A stretch of DNA of 64,000 nt from Cronobacter condimenti 1330. Lineage in GTDB: Bacteria > Pseudomonadota > Gammaproteobacteria > Enterobacterales > Enterobacteriaceae. A program made the translations under genes and the position numbers. The notes beneath the pieces are model-generated. The model made no database searches. It worked only from the letters and a program-made list of their open reading frames with translations, and was not told the DNA's origin. The stretch lies in NCBI RefSeq assembly GCF_001277255.1, contig NZ_CP012264.1:2728001-2792000 (forward strand), given 5' to 3'. Shown one piece after another: positions 1 to 8,164 of the stretch. Numbering within the stretch: position 1 is the first letter of the stretch; each line of letters opens with the position of its first letter.

Positions 1-16
1 CACGGAGCGAGTATGA
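1..16 (+). CDS. hisC: hisC 3' end (partial)
   Basis: The first 16 bases read in one frame as the last codons of an upstream gene (T-E-R-V-stop), with TGA at 14-16 overlapping the hisB ATG at 13-15. In enteric his operons the gene directly before hisB is hisC, histidinol-phosphate aminotransferase, and a tight hisC/hisB overlap is normal. Only four codons are visible, so identity rests on gene order and not on sequence similarity. Confidence 0.45.
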
Positions 17-1080
17 GCCAGAAGTATCTCTTTATTGACCGCGACGGCACGCTGATTGCCGAGCCGCCGGACGATTTCCAGGTGGACCGTTTTGACAAAC
101 TCGCCTTTGAGCCGGACGCGATCCCTGTGCTGCTGCAGCTGCAAAACGCGGGCTTTAAGCTTGTGATGATCACGAATCAGGACGGCCTTGGCACTGACAG
201 CCTGCCGCAGGCGGATTTCGACGGCCCGCACAACCTGATGATGCAGATTTTTACGTCTCAGGGCGTGATTTTCGACGACGTGCTGATCTGCCCGCACTTT
301 CCGACCGACGGCTGCGACTGCCGCAAGCCTAAAACGAAGCTTGTTGAGCGCTACCTTGAATCTGGCGTCATGGACGCGGCGCACAGCTATGTGATTGGCG
401 ATCGCGCAACCGACGTGGAGCTTGCCGACAACATGGGCATTCAGGGCCTGCGCTATAACCGCGCGGAGCTTAACTGGCCTGCCATCGGTGAGCGCCTGAC
501 ACGTCGCGATCGCTATGCCCACGTGGAGCGAAGCACGCGCGAAACCCAGATCGATGTGAAAGTCTGGCTCGATCGCGAAGGCGGCAGCAAAATCAATACC
601 GGCGTCGGTTTCTTCGACCATATGCTTGACCAAATCGCCACCCATGGCGGCTTTCGCATGGAAATCGCGGTGAAGGGCGACCTGTACATCGACGATCATC
701 ACACCGTGGAAGATACCGGTCTCGCGCTCGGCGAAGCCCTGAAGCTGGCGCTCGGCGACAAACGCGGCATTAATCGTTTCGGTTTTGTGCTGCCAATGGA
801 TGAGTGTCTGGCGCGCTGCGCGCTTGATATCTCCGGACGCCCGCACCTCGAATATAAAGCCGAGTTCACCTACCAGCGCGTGGGCGATCTCAGCACCGAG
901 ATGGTCGAGCACTTCTTCCGTTCGCTCTCGTACACCATGGCCGTCACGCTGCATTTGAAAACCAAAGGCAAGAACGATCATCACCGCGTGGAAAGTCTGT
1001 TTAAAGCCTTTGGCCGTACGCTGCGCCAGGCCATCCGTGTGGAAGGCGATACCCTGCCTTCATCAAAAGGAGTGCTGTGA
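13..1080 (+). CDS. hisB: Bifunctional histidinol-phosphatase / imidazoleglycerol-phosphate dehydratase HisB
   Basis: HisB catalyses two steps of histidine synthesis in the cytoplasm: dehydration of imidazole glycerol phosphate and dephosphorylation of histidinol phosphate. The 355-residue product has the length of E. coli HisB. The N-terminal HAD phosphatase half shows the nucleophile motif DRDGT (Asp9, Asp11) and a Cys/His zinc cluster near residues 92-105 (CPHF...CDCRKP). The dehydratase half, from about residue 167, carries the metal-binding histidine motifs FFDHMLDQ, DDHHTVEDT and NDHHRVES. The ATG overlaps the preceding TGA, and the stop TGA overlaps the hisH ATG (TGATG), as expected for translational coupling in the his operon. 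Identification is secure. Confidence 0.98.
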   Translation: MSQKYLFIDRDGTLIAEPPDDFQVDRFDKLAFEPDAIPVLLQLQNAGFKLVMITNQDGLGTDSLPQADFDGPHNLMMQIFTSQGVIFDDVLICPHFPTDGCDCRKPKTKLVERYLESGVMDAAHSYVIGDRATDVELADNMGIQGLRYNRAELNWPAIGERLTRRDRYAHVERSTRETQIDVKVWLDREGGSKINTGVGFFDHMLDQIATHGGFRMEIAVKGDLYIDDHHTVEDTGLALGEALKLALGDKRGINRFGFVLPMDECLARCALDISGRPHLEYKAEFTYQRVGDLSTEMVEHFFRSLSYTMAVTLHLKTKGKNDHHRVESLFKAFGRTLRQAIRVEGDTLPSSKGVL

Positions 1081-1670
1081 TGAACGTGGTGATACTGGAT
1101 ACCGGCTGCGCCAACCTGCACTCAGTGCAATCCGCCATACGCCGTCACGACTATGCGCCTGTAGTAAGCCGCGACCCGGATGTGGTACTGCGCGCCGATA
1201 AGCTGTTTTTACCAGGCGTCGGCACCGCCGAGGCGGCGATGAACCAGATTATCGAGCGCGACCTGGTGGATCTGATCAAAGCCTGTACACAGCCGGTGCT
1301 CGGGATTTGCCTGGGTATGCAGCTACTCGGCAGCCGTAGCGAAGAGAGCAATGGCGTCGATCTGCTGGGCATTATCGATCAGCCGGTGCCGAAAATGACT
1401 GATCACGGCTTACCGCTGCCGCATATGGGCTGGAACCGCGTGTCAGCGAAAGCGGGTGACCGACTGTTTCGCGGCATTGATGACGACGCCTGGTTTTATT
1501 TCGTGCACAGCTACGCGATGCCAGTGAATGCCAATACCATCGCGCAATGCCATTATGGTGAGCCGTTTACCGCGGCGGTGCAAAAAGATAACTTCTGGGG
1601 GGTGCAGTTCCACCCGGAACGTTCAGGGGCCGCGGGCGCGCAGCTGCTGAAAAACTTCCTGGAGATGTAA
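1080..1670 (+). CDS. hisH: Imidazole glycerol phosphate synthase, glutaminase subunit HisH
   Basis: HisH hydrolyses glutamine and passes ammonia to HisF, which builds imidazole glycerol phosphate and AICAR. The class I glutamine amidotransferase triad is visible: Cys77 in GICLGMQLLG, and His and Glu in VQFHPERSG near residue 178. An upstream GTG at 1077 is in frame. I chose the ATG at 1080 because it gives the 196-residue length of E. coli HisH and forms the coupled TGATG junction with hisB. The next gene, hisA, begins directly after the stop. The protein works as a heterodimer with HisF encoded downstream. Confidence 0.97.
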   Translation: MNVVILDTGCANLHSVQSAIRRHDYAPVVSRDPDVVLRADKLFLPGVGTAEAAMNQIIERDLVDLIKACTQPVLGICLGMQLLGSRSEESNGVDLLGIIDQPVPKMTDHGLPLPHMGWNRVSAKAGDRLFRGIDDDAWFYFVHSYAMPVNANTIAQCHYGEPFTAAVQKDNFWGVQFHPERSGAAGAQLLKNFLEM

Positions 1671-2408
1671 ATGATTATTCCGGCTCTGGATTTAATTGAC
1701 GGCACAGTGGTGCGCCTGCATCAGGGCGATTACGGCCAGCAACGCGACTATGGGCAAGACCCGCTGCCGCGTCTGCAGGATTATGAAGCGCAGGGTGCGA
1801 CATTACTGCATCTGGTGGATTTGACCGGTGCGAAAGATCCGGCGAAACGCCAGATCCCGCTGATTCAAAAGCTGGTGGCCGGTGTTGGCGTGCCAGTGCA
1901 GGTCGGCGGCGGCGTGCGCGCTGAAGAGGATGTGGCGGCGTTGCTTAACGCGGGCGTTGCGCGCGTGGTGGTCGGTTCAACGGCGGTAAAAGCGCCGCAT
2001 GAGGTGCAACGCTGGTTTGAGCGCTTCGGCCCGGACGCGCTGGTGCTGGCCCTGGATGTGCGTATTGATGAGGCGGGCAGCAAGCAGGTGGCGGTGAGCG
2101 GCTGGCAGGAGAACTCCGGCGTGACGCTGGAAACGCTGGTGGAAAGCTACCTGCCCGCCGGGCTTAAACATGTATTGTGCACCGATATTTCGCGTGACGG
2201 CACGCTGTCCGGCTCCAACGTGGCGCTATATGAAGAAATTTGCGCGCGTTATCCGCAGGTGGCGTTCCAGTCCTCCGGCGGCATCGGCGAGCTTTCGGAT
2301 ATCCGCGCGCTGCGCGGCAGCGGTGTCGGCGGCGTGATCGTGGGTCGTGCGCTGCTGGAAGGCAAATTTAACGTAACGGAGGCGATCCAATGCTGGCAAA
2401 ACGGATAA
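1671..2408 (+). CDS. hisA: ProFAR isomerase HisA
   Basis: HisA is the Amadori-type isomerase that converts ProFAR to PRFAR, the fourth step of histidine synthesis. The product is a 245-residue (beta/alpha)8 barrel. The N-terminal catalytic Asp7 lies in IPALDLIDG and the second-half catalytic Asp in LALDVRID. The two phosphate-binding loops appear as VGGGVR and SSGGIGEL. The gene starts immediately after the hisH stop and its 3' end overlaps hisF by 19 bases. It shares the half-barrel duplication and ancestry of HisF. No unusual features. Confidence 0.97.
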   Translation: MIIPALDLIDGTVVRLHQGDYGQQRDYGQDPLPRLQDYEAQGATLLHLVDLTGAKDPAKRQIPLIQKLVAGVGVPVQVGGGVRAEEDVAALLNAGVARVVVGSTAVKAPHEVQRWFERFGPDALVLALDVRIDEAGSKQVAVSGWQENSGVTLETLVESYLPAGLKHVLCTDISRDGTLSGSNVALYEEICARYPQVAFQSSGGIGELSDIRALRGSGVGGVIVGRALLEGKFNVTEAIQCWQNG

Positions 2409-3166
2409 TCCCTTGTCTTGACGTGCGCGACGGGCAGGTTGTTAAAGGCGTGCAGTTTCGTAATCACGAAATTATTGGCGATATCGTGCCGCTCGCCAGA
2501 CGTTACGCTGAAGAGGGCGCCGATGAACTGGTGTTCTACGATATCACCGCCTCAAGCGACGGCCGCGTGGTCGATAAAAGCTGGGTGACCCGTGTGGCGG
2601 AAGTCATCGATATCCCCTTCTGCGTGGCGGGTGGCATTAAAACGCTGGAAGACGCGGCGCAGATTCTCTCCTTCGGTGCAGACAAAATTTCTGTTAACTC
2701 TCCTGCGCTCGCTGATCCGACGCTGATCACGCGCCTGGCGGACCGCTTCGGCGTGCAGTGCATCGTCGTGGGCATTGATACCTGGTTTGATGAGCAAACC
2801 GGCAAATATCATGTGAATCAATATACCGGTGATGAGAGCCGCACCCGTGTTACGCAGTGGGAAACCCTGGACTGGGTGCAAGAAGTGCAACGGCGCGGCG
2901 CGGGTGAAATCGTGCTGAATATGATGAACCAGGACGGCGTGCGTAACGGCTATGATCTGGTGCAACTGAAAAAGGTGCGCGAGGTATGCCATGTACCGCT
3001 GATTGCCTCCGGCGGTGCCGGAACAATGCAGCACTTCCTGGACGCGTTTCGTGAGGCGAACGTCGACGGCGCGCTGGCAGCGTCAGTGTTCCATAAACAG
3101 ATTATTAATATTGGCGAGCTGAAGGCGTTTCTCGCTCAGCAAGGCGTGGAGATACGGGTGTGTTAA
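2390..3166 (+). CDS. hisF: Imidazole glycerol phosphate synthase, cyclase subunit HisF
   Basis: HisF uses ammonia channelled from HisH to cleave and cyclise PRFAR into imidazole glycerol phosphate and AICAR. The 258-residue barrel has Asp11 in RIIPCLDVRDG and Asp130 in VVGIDTW as the catalytic pair, plus the phosphate-binding loops VAGGIK and ASGGAG. It begins inside the last codons of hisA and ends 7 bases inside hisIE, consistent with one polycistronic message. Identification is secure from sequence, length and position. Confidence 0.97.
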   Translation: MLAKRIIPCLDVRDGQVVKGVQFRNHEIIGDIVPLARRYAEEGADELVFYDITASSDGRVVDKSWVTRVAEVIDIPFCVAGGIKTLEDAAQILSFGADKISVNSPALADPTLITRLADRFGVQCIVVGIDTWFDEQTGKYHVNQYTGDESRTRVTQWETLDWVQEVQRRGAGEIVLNMMNQDGVRNGYDLVQLKKVREVCHVPLIASGGAGTMQHFLDAFREANVDGALAASVFHKQIINIGELKAFLAQQGVEIRVC

Positions 3167-3771
3167 CAGAACAACAACGGGCTCAACTGGACTGGGCAAA
3201 AACCGACGGGCTGCTGCCGGTCGTGGTACAACATGCGGTTTCAGGCGAAGTCCTGATGCTGGGGTATATGAACCAGGATGCCCTGCGCGAAACCGAGCAA
3301 AGCGGCAAAGTAACGTTTTTCTCGCGCACCAAAGGCCGCTTGTGGACCAAAGGCGAAACCTCCGGGCATTTCCTGAATGTGGTGAGCATGGCGCCGGATT
3401 GCGATAACGATACGCTGCTGGTGCTGGTTAACCCTATTGGGCCAACCTGCCATCTTGGCACCTCAAGCTGCTTTGGCGAGGCGCATCACCAGTGGCATTT
3501 CCTGTATCAACTCGAAGCGCTGCTGGCCGCGCGTAAAACCGCCTCGCCGGACAGTTCCTATACCGCAAAGCTGTATGCGAGCGGCACCAAACGCATTGCG
3601 CAGAAAGTGGGAGAAGAAGGCGTTGAGACCGCGCTTGCTGCGACCGTGCGCGACCGTGATGAACTGGTGAATGAAGCCTCTGACCTGGTGTATCACCTGC
3701 TGGTGCTCTTGCAGGATCAGGAGCTTGATCTCAGTGCGGTTATTGAAAACCTGCGCGGAAGGCATAAGTAA
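3160..3771 (+). CDS. hisI: Phosphoribosyl-AMP cyclohydrolase / phosphoribosyl-ATP pyrophosphatase HisIE
   Basis: This bifunctional enzyme catalyses steps two and three of histidine synthesis. The N-terminal cyclohydrolase domain (about residues 1-110) shows FFSRTKGRLWTKGETSG and the metal-binding DCDNDTLL and CHLGTSSCF segments. The C-terminal pyrophosphohydrolase domain has KVGEEGVETALAA and NEASDLVYHLLVLLQ. The 203-residue length equals E. coli HisI. The start codon is GTG at 3160, overlapping the end of hisF by 7 bases; no better ATG exists at this position. It is the last gene of the his operon and is followed by a strong terminator. Confidence 0.97.
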   Translation: MLTEQQRAQLDWAKTDGLLPVVVQHAVSGEVLMLGYMNQDALRETEQSGKVTFFSRTKGRLWTKGETSGHFLNVVSMAPDCDNDTLLVLVNPIGPTCHLGTSSCFGEAHHQWHFLYQLEALLAARKTASPDSSYTAKLYASGTKRIAQKVGEEGVETALAATVRDRDELVNEASDLVYHLLVLLQDQELDLSAVIENLRGRHK

Positions 3772-3793
3772 CCACACTGCGTTCAGAATAAAT

Positions 3794-3819
3794 AAAGGCC
3801 GCGTAAAGCGGCCTTTTTG
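3794..3819. terminator. Bidirectional Rho-independent terminator between hisI and wzzB
   Basis: A perfect stem AAAGGCCGC / GCGGCCTTT (3794-3802 with 3808-3816) around a GTAAA loop is followed by a T run on the plus strand. An A-rich stretch before it gives a T run on the minus strand. It sits 22 bases after hisI and 21 bases after the end of the convergent wzzB, so it can end both transcripts. Confidence 0.9.
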
Positions 3820-3839
3820 TTGGCGGGAGTTTAGCCAGG

Positions 3840-4826
3840 CTAGCGGGCGTTGTACTCGCGCAGGGCATTACGCCCCAGTACGATACCCGAGCCGATTAAT
3901 CCACCCAGCAGTACAGAAAGCACCAGTACCAGCGCACGTTTCGGACTGTCACGGCGCAGCGGCTCGGTTGGTTTCATCACATAGCGATATGCATGCAGGG
4001 ATGACGGGTCGATTTTGAGTTTGGAAATATCCAGCAAATTCTGTTTCGTCAGGTAATACGCATCAGAAAAAACCAGCGGACGTGTCGCTTCGTTTTTGAT
4101 CATTGAGGAGAGCGCTTCGCTACCCAACAGGAACAGCGTGTCCTGTGTGACTTCTTGTGCCTGCGGCATTTGTGGCGAGGTGACGTTCGCTTCCTGCGCA
4201 AATTTCAACGCTTCGGCTATCTGCTTTATACGCAGATCTTTCTGCTCCTGGGCCACTTTTTCCTGCGAGGAAAGCGACTCCTGCAATTCTTTGACGCGCG
4301 CTGTTACGTTATCGCTAAGGTCTTTATCCAGCTCTTTGGCGATTTGCTCATCCACCTGCTGAATGTATTGCGCGAGCTTTTTCTGCGCTGCCTGTGCCGT
4401 ATCGCTCTGATAGGACACTTTCAACGGCAAGGGTTGCCCTTTTACCGCGGTATCAATAGTCAGCTGTTCGGGTTCTTGCTGGTTTTGTAATGATTCAGAC
4501 AGCGCGGAAAACGCCGAGCTAAAGCGGCCTACCACGCGCTGCTGTACATCCGTCACGTTCGGCGCTGTCGTGCCATAAAGAATATTCATAGCGTTGTTAT
4601 AGCTGGCGATCTGACCCGCATCCGGCATCGTCACGATGGCGGTCGATGTCCACTTTTCTTTGGCGACGAAAAGATAAAATACTGCCAGAACAAGCACCAC
4701 GACAACGGTGGCGATGATAGTGATACGCCCTCTCCAGAGCTGCATCAGCAGGTCGATCAGATCGATTTGTTCCGGGTTCCCATTGCTGTGGTGAATATCG
4801 CCACCCTGAAATTCTTTGCTCATAGA
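3840..4826 (-). CDS. wzzB: O-antigen chain-length regulator WzzB
   Basis: WzzB is an inner-membrane polysaccharide co-polymerase that sets the modal length of O-antigen made by Wzy. Near the N-terminus is the family signature EQIDLIDLLMQLWRG, followed by a first membrane segment. A long periplasmic domain with coiled-coil-forming stretches follows, and a second membrane segment near the C-terminus ends in GIVLGRNALREYNAR. An in-frame ATG at 4841 would give 333 residues but has no ribosome binding site. The ATG at 4826 is preceded by AAGGA at short spacing and gives 328 residues, close to E. coli WzzB, so I chose it. The gene lies beyond gnd without the usual ugd in between. Confidence 0.93.
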   Translation of the reverse strand, partial: SMSKEFQGGDIHHSNGNPEQIDLIDLLMQLWRGRITIIATVVVVLVLAVFYLFVAKEKWTSTAIVTMPDAGQIASYNNAMNILYGTTAPNVTDVQQRVVGRFSSAFSALSESLQNQQEPEQLTIDTAVKGQPLPLKVSYQSDTAQAAQKKLAQYIQQVDEQIAKELDKDLSDNVTARVKELQESLSSQEKVAQEQKDLRIKQIAEALKFAQEANVTSPQMPQAQEVTQDTLFLLGSEALSSMIKNEATRPLVFSDAYYLTKQNLLDISKLKIDPSSLHAYRYVMKPTEPLRRDSPKRALVLVLSVLLGGLIGSGIVLGRNALREYNAR

Positions 4827-4998
4827 GTCCTTGTTTGTCATCTAATTATTATGAGAAAGCCACACCAGCCATGAGTGTAGATGCAAGGTATTATCATTGC
4901 ATAACGAAGCGGAAAAGAGAGTTGGGAAAATGCTGAAAAACGAGGGAGTTGCTGGCTTCGTTGGCAAAATGCTTTGCCGTTTCCAGGCGCGATCAGAC

Positions 4999-5028
4999 GA
5001 AAAAAAACCCGGTAAACCGGGCTTTTTT
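4999..5028. terminator. Terminator downstream of gnd
   Basis: A stem CCCGG/CCGGG (5008-5012 with 5017-5021) around TAAA is flanked by seven A residues on one side and six T residues on the other. On the minus strand it lies 14 bases after the gnd stop and ends in an eight-T run. It separates gnd from wzzB. Confidence 0.85.
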
Positions 5029-5042
5029 ATGACGGCGAAGCG

Positions 5043-6449
5043 TTATTCCATCCACTCAGTGTGGAAGACGCCTTCTTTATCGGTGCGTTTGTAAGTATGT
5101 GCGCCGAAGTAGTCACGCTGCGCCTGAATCAGGTTCGCCGGCAGCACCGCAGAACGGTAGCTGTCGTAATAGGCGATAGCGGCGGAGAACGTCGGAGTCG
5201 GGATACCGTTTTGTACGGCATAGGCCACGACGTCACGCAGCGCCTGCTGATAATCATCAGCGGCTTTTTTGAAGTACGGTGCCAGCAGCAGGTTCGCAAT
5301 AGAAGCGTTTTCTGCGTAAGCGTCAGTGATTTTTTGCAGGAACTGGGCGCGAATAATGCAGCCTGCGCGGAAAATCTTAGCGATTTCGCCGTAGTTCAGA
5401 TCCCAGTGGTATTCTTCCGACGCAGCACGCAGCTGAGAGAAGCCCTGCGCGTAGGAGACTATCTTACCGAGGTAAAGCGCGCGGCGAACTTTCTCGATGA
5501 ACTCGCCTTTGTCACCTGCGAATGGTTTCGCCTGCGGACCGCTCAGCACTTTAGAGGCCGCAACACGCTGCTCTTTCAGAGAGGAGATGTAACGCGCAAA
5601 AACCGATTCGGTGATGAGCGACAGCGGTTCGCCGAGATCCAGCGAGCTCTGGCTGGTCCATTTACCGGTACCTTTGTTCGCAGCTTCATCCAGAATCACA
5701 TCGACCAGGTAGTTACCGTCTTCATCTTTCTTGGTGAAGATGTCTTTTGTGATATCGATAAGGTAGCTGCTCAGTTCGCCTTCGTTCCATTCAGAGAAGG
5801 TTTTGGCCAGCTCTTCGTTGGACAGGTTCAGGCCATGCTTGAGCAGAGAGTAGGCTTCTGCGATAAGCTGCATGTCGCCGTATTCGATGCCGTTATGCAC
5901 CATTTTTACGTAGTGACCTGCGCCATCCGCACCGATGTAGGTGACACACGGTTCGCCTTCGGCCACAGCCGCGATCTCTTTTAAGATTGGCGCAACGAGT
6001 TCGTAAGCTTCTTTCTGACCACCAGGCATAATGGATGGGCCTTTCAGGGCGCCCTCTTCGCCACCGGAGACGCCGGTACCGATAAAGTTAAACCCTTCCG
6101 CCGACAGTTCACGGTTACGACGGATAGTGTCCTGGAAGAATGTGTTACCGCCATCAATGATGATGTCGCCTTTTTCCAGATACGGCTTCAGGGAGTCGAT
6201 GGCTGCGTCCGTACCCGCACCGGCTTTCACCATTAAGAGGATGCGGCGCGGGGTTTCCAGCGACTCGACAAACTCCTGAACGGTATAATAAGGCACCAGT
6301 TTCTTGCCGGGATTTTCAGCAATCACTTCTTCGGTTTTTTCACGGGAGCGGTTGAATACGGAGACGGTATAACCACGGCTTTCAATGTTGAGCGCCAGGT
6401 TGCGCCCCATGACTGCCATACCAACGACGCCGATCTGTTGCTTGGACAT
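5043..6449 (-). CDS. gnd: 6-phosphogluconate dehydrogenase, decarboxylating
   Basis: This is the cytoplasmic enzyme of the oxidative pentose phosphate pathway that converts 6-phosphogluconate and NADP to ribulose 5-phosphate, CO2 and NADPH. The 468-residue product has the length of the E. coli enzyme. It has an N-terminal Rossmann motif GVVGMAVMGRNLALN, the NRSREKT NADP-binding segment, GTGVSGGEEGA around residues 127-137 and the catalytic KMVHNGIEYGD segment. A strong ribosome binding site (AGGAGT) precedes the ATG. gnd is the classical border gene of enteric O-antigen clusters, and recombination within or near it moves serotype genes between strains. The GC-rich codon use contrasts sharply with the neighbouring wbuC side. 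Confidence 0.98.
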   Translation of the reverse strand: MSKQQIGVVGMAVMGRNLALNIESRGYTVSVFNRSREKTEEVIAENPGKKLVPYYTVQEFVESLETPRRILLMVKAGAGTDAAIDSLKPYLEKGDIIIDGGNTFFQDTIRRNRELSAEGFNFIGTGVSGGEEGALKGPSIMPGGQKEAYELVAPILKEIAAVAEGEPCVTYIGADGAGHYVKMVHNGIEYGDMQLIAEAYSLLKHGLNLSNEELAKTFSEWNEGELSSYLIDITKDIFTKKDEDGNYLVDVILDEAANKGTGKWTSQSSLDLGEPLSLITESVFARYISSLKEQRVAASKVLSGPQAKPFAGDKGEFIEKVRRALYLGKIVSYAQGFSQLRAASEEYHWDLNYGEIAKIFRAGCIIRAQFLQKITDAYAENASIANLLLAPYFKKAADDYQQALRDVVAYAVQNGIPTPTFSAAIAYYDSYRSAVLPANLIQAQRDYFGAHTYKRTDKEGVFHTEWME

Positions 6450-6560
6450 TACATACTCCTGTCAGGTTTGGTCACCGCGACTTGTGCGCGGCTTGAAAAT
6501 GTATTGAAAATGTTAACTCATGAGGGGCTATCGTAGATAGCGGAAGATGCAATTCAGCGC

Positions 6561-6965
6561 TTACCAGCGGGGAAAAGCTTTCGCATAGACAGGATCAAAA
6601 GGCCCTTCTTTAATTTCCAACATGACCGCTTTGTCGCTAACACATTCAACGCTATGCACATCACCGGGCGCAAGTTCAACAATGCTTACCCCAGTCCCTT
6701 CTCCAGCAAGAAACTGTTTGAATATATTGCCTACTCCATCAAAAAGGGTTACCTGAACCTGCCCCTGAATAATAGTAAACATTTCCCATTGGTCAGGCAG
6801 TTCATGATAATGAGGTTCAACATAACTACCTTTGAGCATAAAAATAAGCAACCGCTGAACTTTGTCCTGATGTGAATGGTGCAACAATAAATGTGAGCGC
6901 AAACGTTCCGAGGCTTTTGCATCTTCAAAAAGTAAATCAATTTTTGAGGTTTCAATCAGTCGCAT
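6561..6965 (-). CDS. wbuC: WbuC family cupin-fold protein of the O-antigen cluster
   Basis: The product has 134 residues. It is a small soluble cupin-like protein with a metal-binding-type motif around residues 51-62 (EPHYHELPDQWEMF) and a second cupin half ending in APGDVHSVE. WbuC was first named as a possible transferase in O-antigen clusters carrying fnlABC-wbuB, but the sequence has no glycosyltransferase features and its role is unknown. It starts inside the last codons of wbuB (10-base overlap), so the two are probably translationally coupled. It is the last gene of the imported block before gnd. Assignment to the family is good; no biochemical function can be stated. Confidence 0.85.
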   Translation of the reverse strand: MRLIETSKIDLLFEDAKASERLRSHLLLHHSHQDKVQRLLIFMLKGSYVEPHYHELPDQWEMFTIIQGQVQVTLFDGVGNIFKQFLAGEGTGVSIVELAPGDVHSVECVSDKAVMLEIKEGPFDPVYAKAFPRW

Positions 6966-8164
6966 TGCAAGGCCTCCAAACGCATCGTTATAGCCTGAGC
7001 GGCAGACTCAACTGAAAATTGGTCTTTTAATAAAAAATTCGCTCCCATACCCAATTCCTTTCGTAGGCCCGCATTAGTGAGCAGCATCGTAGCTGAATGA
7101 TAAAGCTTATCATCCTCGCCATTAACGTGAATAAAGCCGGCTTTATTATTATTGATAATATCCAGAAGATCATTACCTGCATTAACACTGCCTAATATTG
7201 GTAATGACTCTACCATATAGCCTAACAATTTACCTGGAAAGTTATGAGCCGAATGTCGCGCAGACAGTGAAAATAACCCAACATCAACTTCAGACAGAAT
7301 GAATTTAAAGAGTTTTTGGTCAACAGACGGCAAATAAGTAAAATTATTCAAACACCATTTTTCAGCCAAACTATTAATTAATGCAACCTCATCGCCCTGG
7401 CCAATAAAAAGGAAATGAGCTTGAGGATATACACTCATTTTACGAGCAAGGCGCATAAGATTGGCCATGTCTTGCGCATGGCCTATATTGCCACCATAGA
7501 AGAAGATGATTTTATCTTCAAGACTCAGCTGCTGGCGAATCGATACATACTCCTCAGGCAATGAGACAGGAGTAAGAGATGCCCAGTTTCTTAACACCTC
7601 ACATGGAAACCCTTTATTAAGGCTACGAAAAAGTTCAAGATTTTTATCAGACATTAGTCCAATTCTATCTGCTTGCTTGTAAGTGAATTTTTCAAAAAAA
7701 CGGAAATATTGCGCTATAACTGAATCACCGCTTATCATACCCGCGTCAATGACCCATTGCGGGAACAAATCGCGCAAAATCAAATATGCAGGACAGCCAC
7801 ATTGAAACTTAATTTTTTTTACAAGATGCCCCCAAAAAATGGAAGGCGAATAATATACAACACCATCAAATGTATTTTTATTTACTAAACTTTTAATAGC
7901 ACGCCATGCGCGCCACGAAAGGAGCGTTTCATTTAAGGCACGTTGTAATTTAGTTGTATCTTTCAACGCACCGCTTTTAAAGCGCCATGTTGTGACGCCT
8001 TCAACGATGCTAATAGAAAGTTGTACATTAAGTTCAGTGTCGGGCGTGATTACCGTAACATCATGCCCGCTATGTAGAAATTCCTGAGCGAGCTCATGAA
8101 ACATTTTCGCGCCAACACGAGTACTGTTGGGTAGATAATCATCTATGATCAGCGCAAGTCTCAT
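6956..8164 (-). CDS. wbuB: Probable L-FucNAc glycosyltransferase WbuB (GT4 type)
   Basis: This 402-residue glycosyltransferase has a GT-B fold. Its N-terminal acceptor domain begins MRLALIIDDYLPNSTRVGAK, and its C-terminal donor-binding domain contains IIFFYGGNIGHAQD and FPGKLLGYMVESLPILGSV. WbuB genes co-occur with fnlABC in enteric O-antigen clusters and are taken to add the N-acetyl-L-fucosamine residue. The same partners stand here in the same order (fnlA-fnlB-fnlC-wbuB-wbuC). The ATG overlaps the fnlC stop by one base. Acceptor and linkage cannot be read from sequence. Confidence 0.85.
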   Translation of the reverse strand: MRLALIIDDYLPNSTRVGAKMFHELAQEFLHSGHDVTVITPDTELNVQLSISIVEGVTTWRFKSGALKDTTKLQRALNETLLSWRAWRAIKSLVNKNTFDGVVYYSPSIFWGHLVKKIKFQCGCPAYLILRDLFPQWVIDAGMISGDSVIAQYFRFFEKFTYKQADRIGLMSDKNLELFRSLNKGFPCEVLRNWASLTPVSLPEEYVSIRQQLSLEDKIIFFYGGNIGHAQDMANLMRLARKMSVYPQAHFLFIGQGDEVALINSLAEKWCLNNFTYLPSVDQKLFKFILSEVDVGLFSLSARHSAHNFPGKLLGYMVESLPILGSVNAGNDLLDIINNNKAGFIHVNGEDDKLYHSATMLLTNAGLRKELGMGANFLLKDQFSVESAAQAITMRLEALQCD

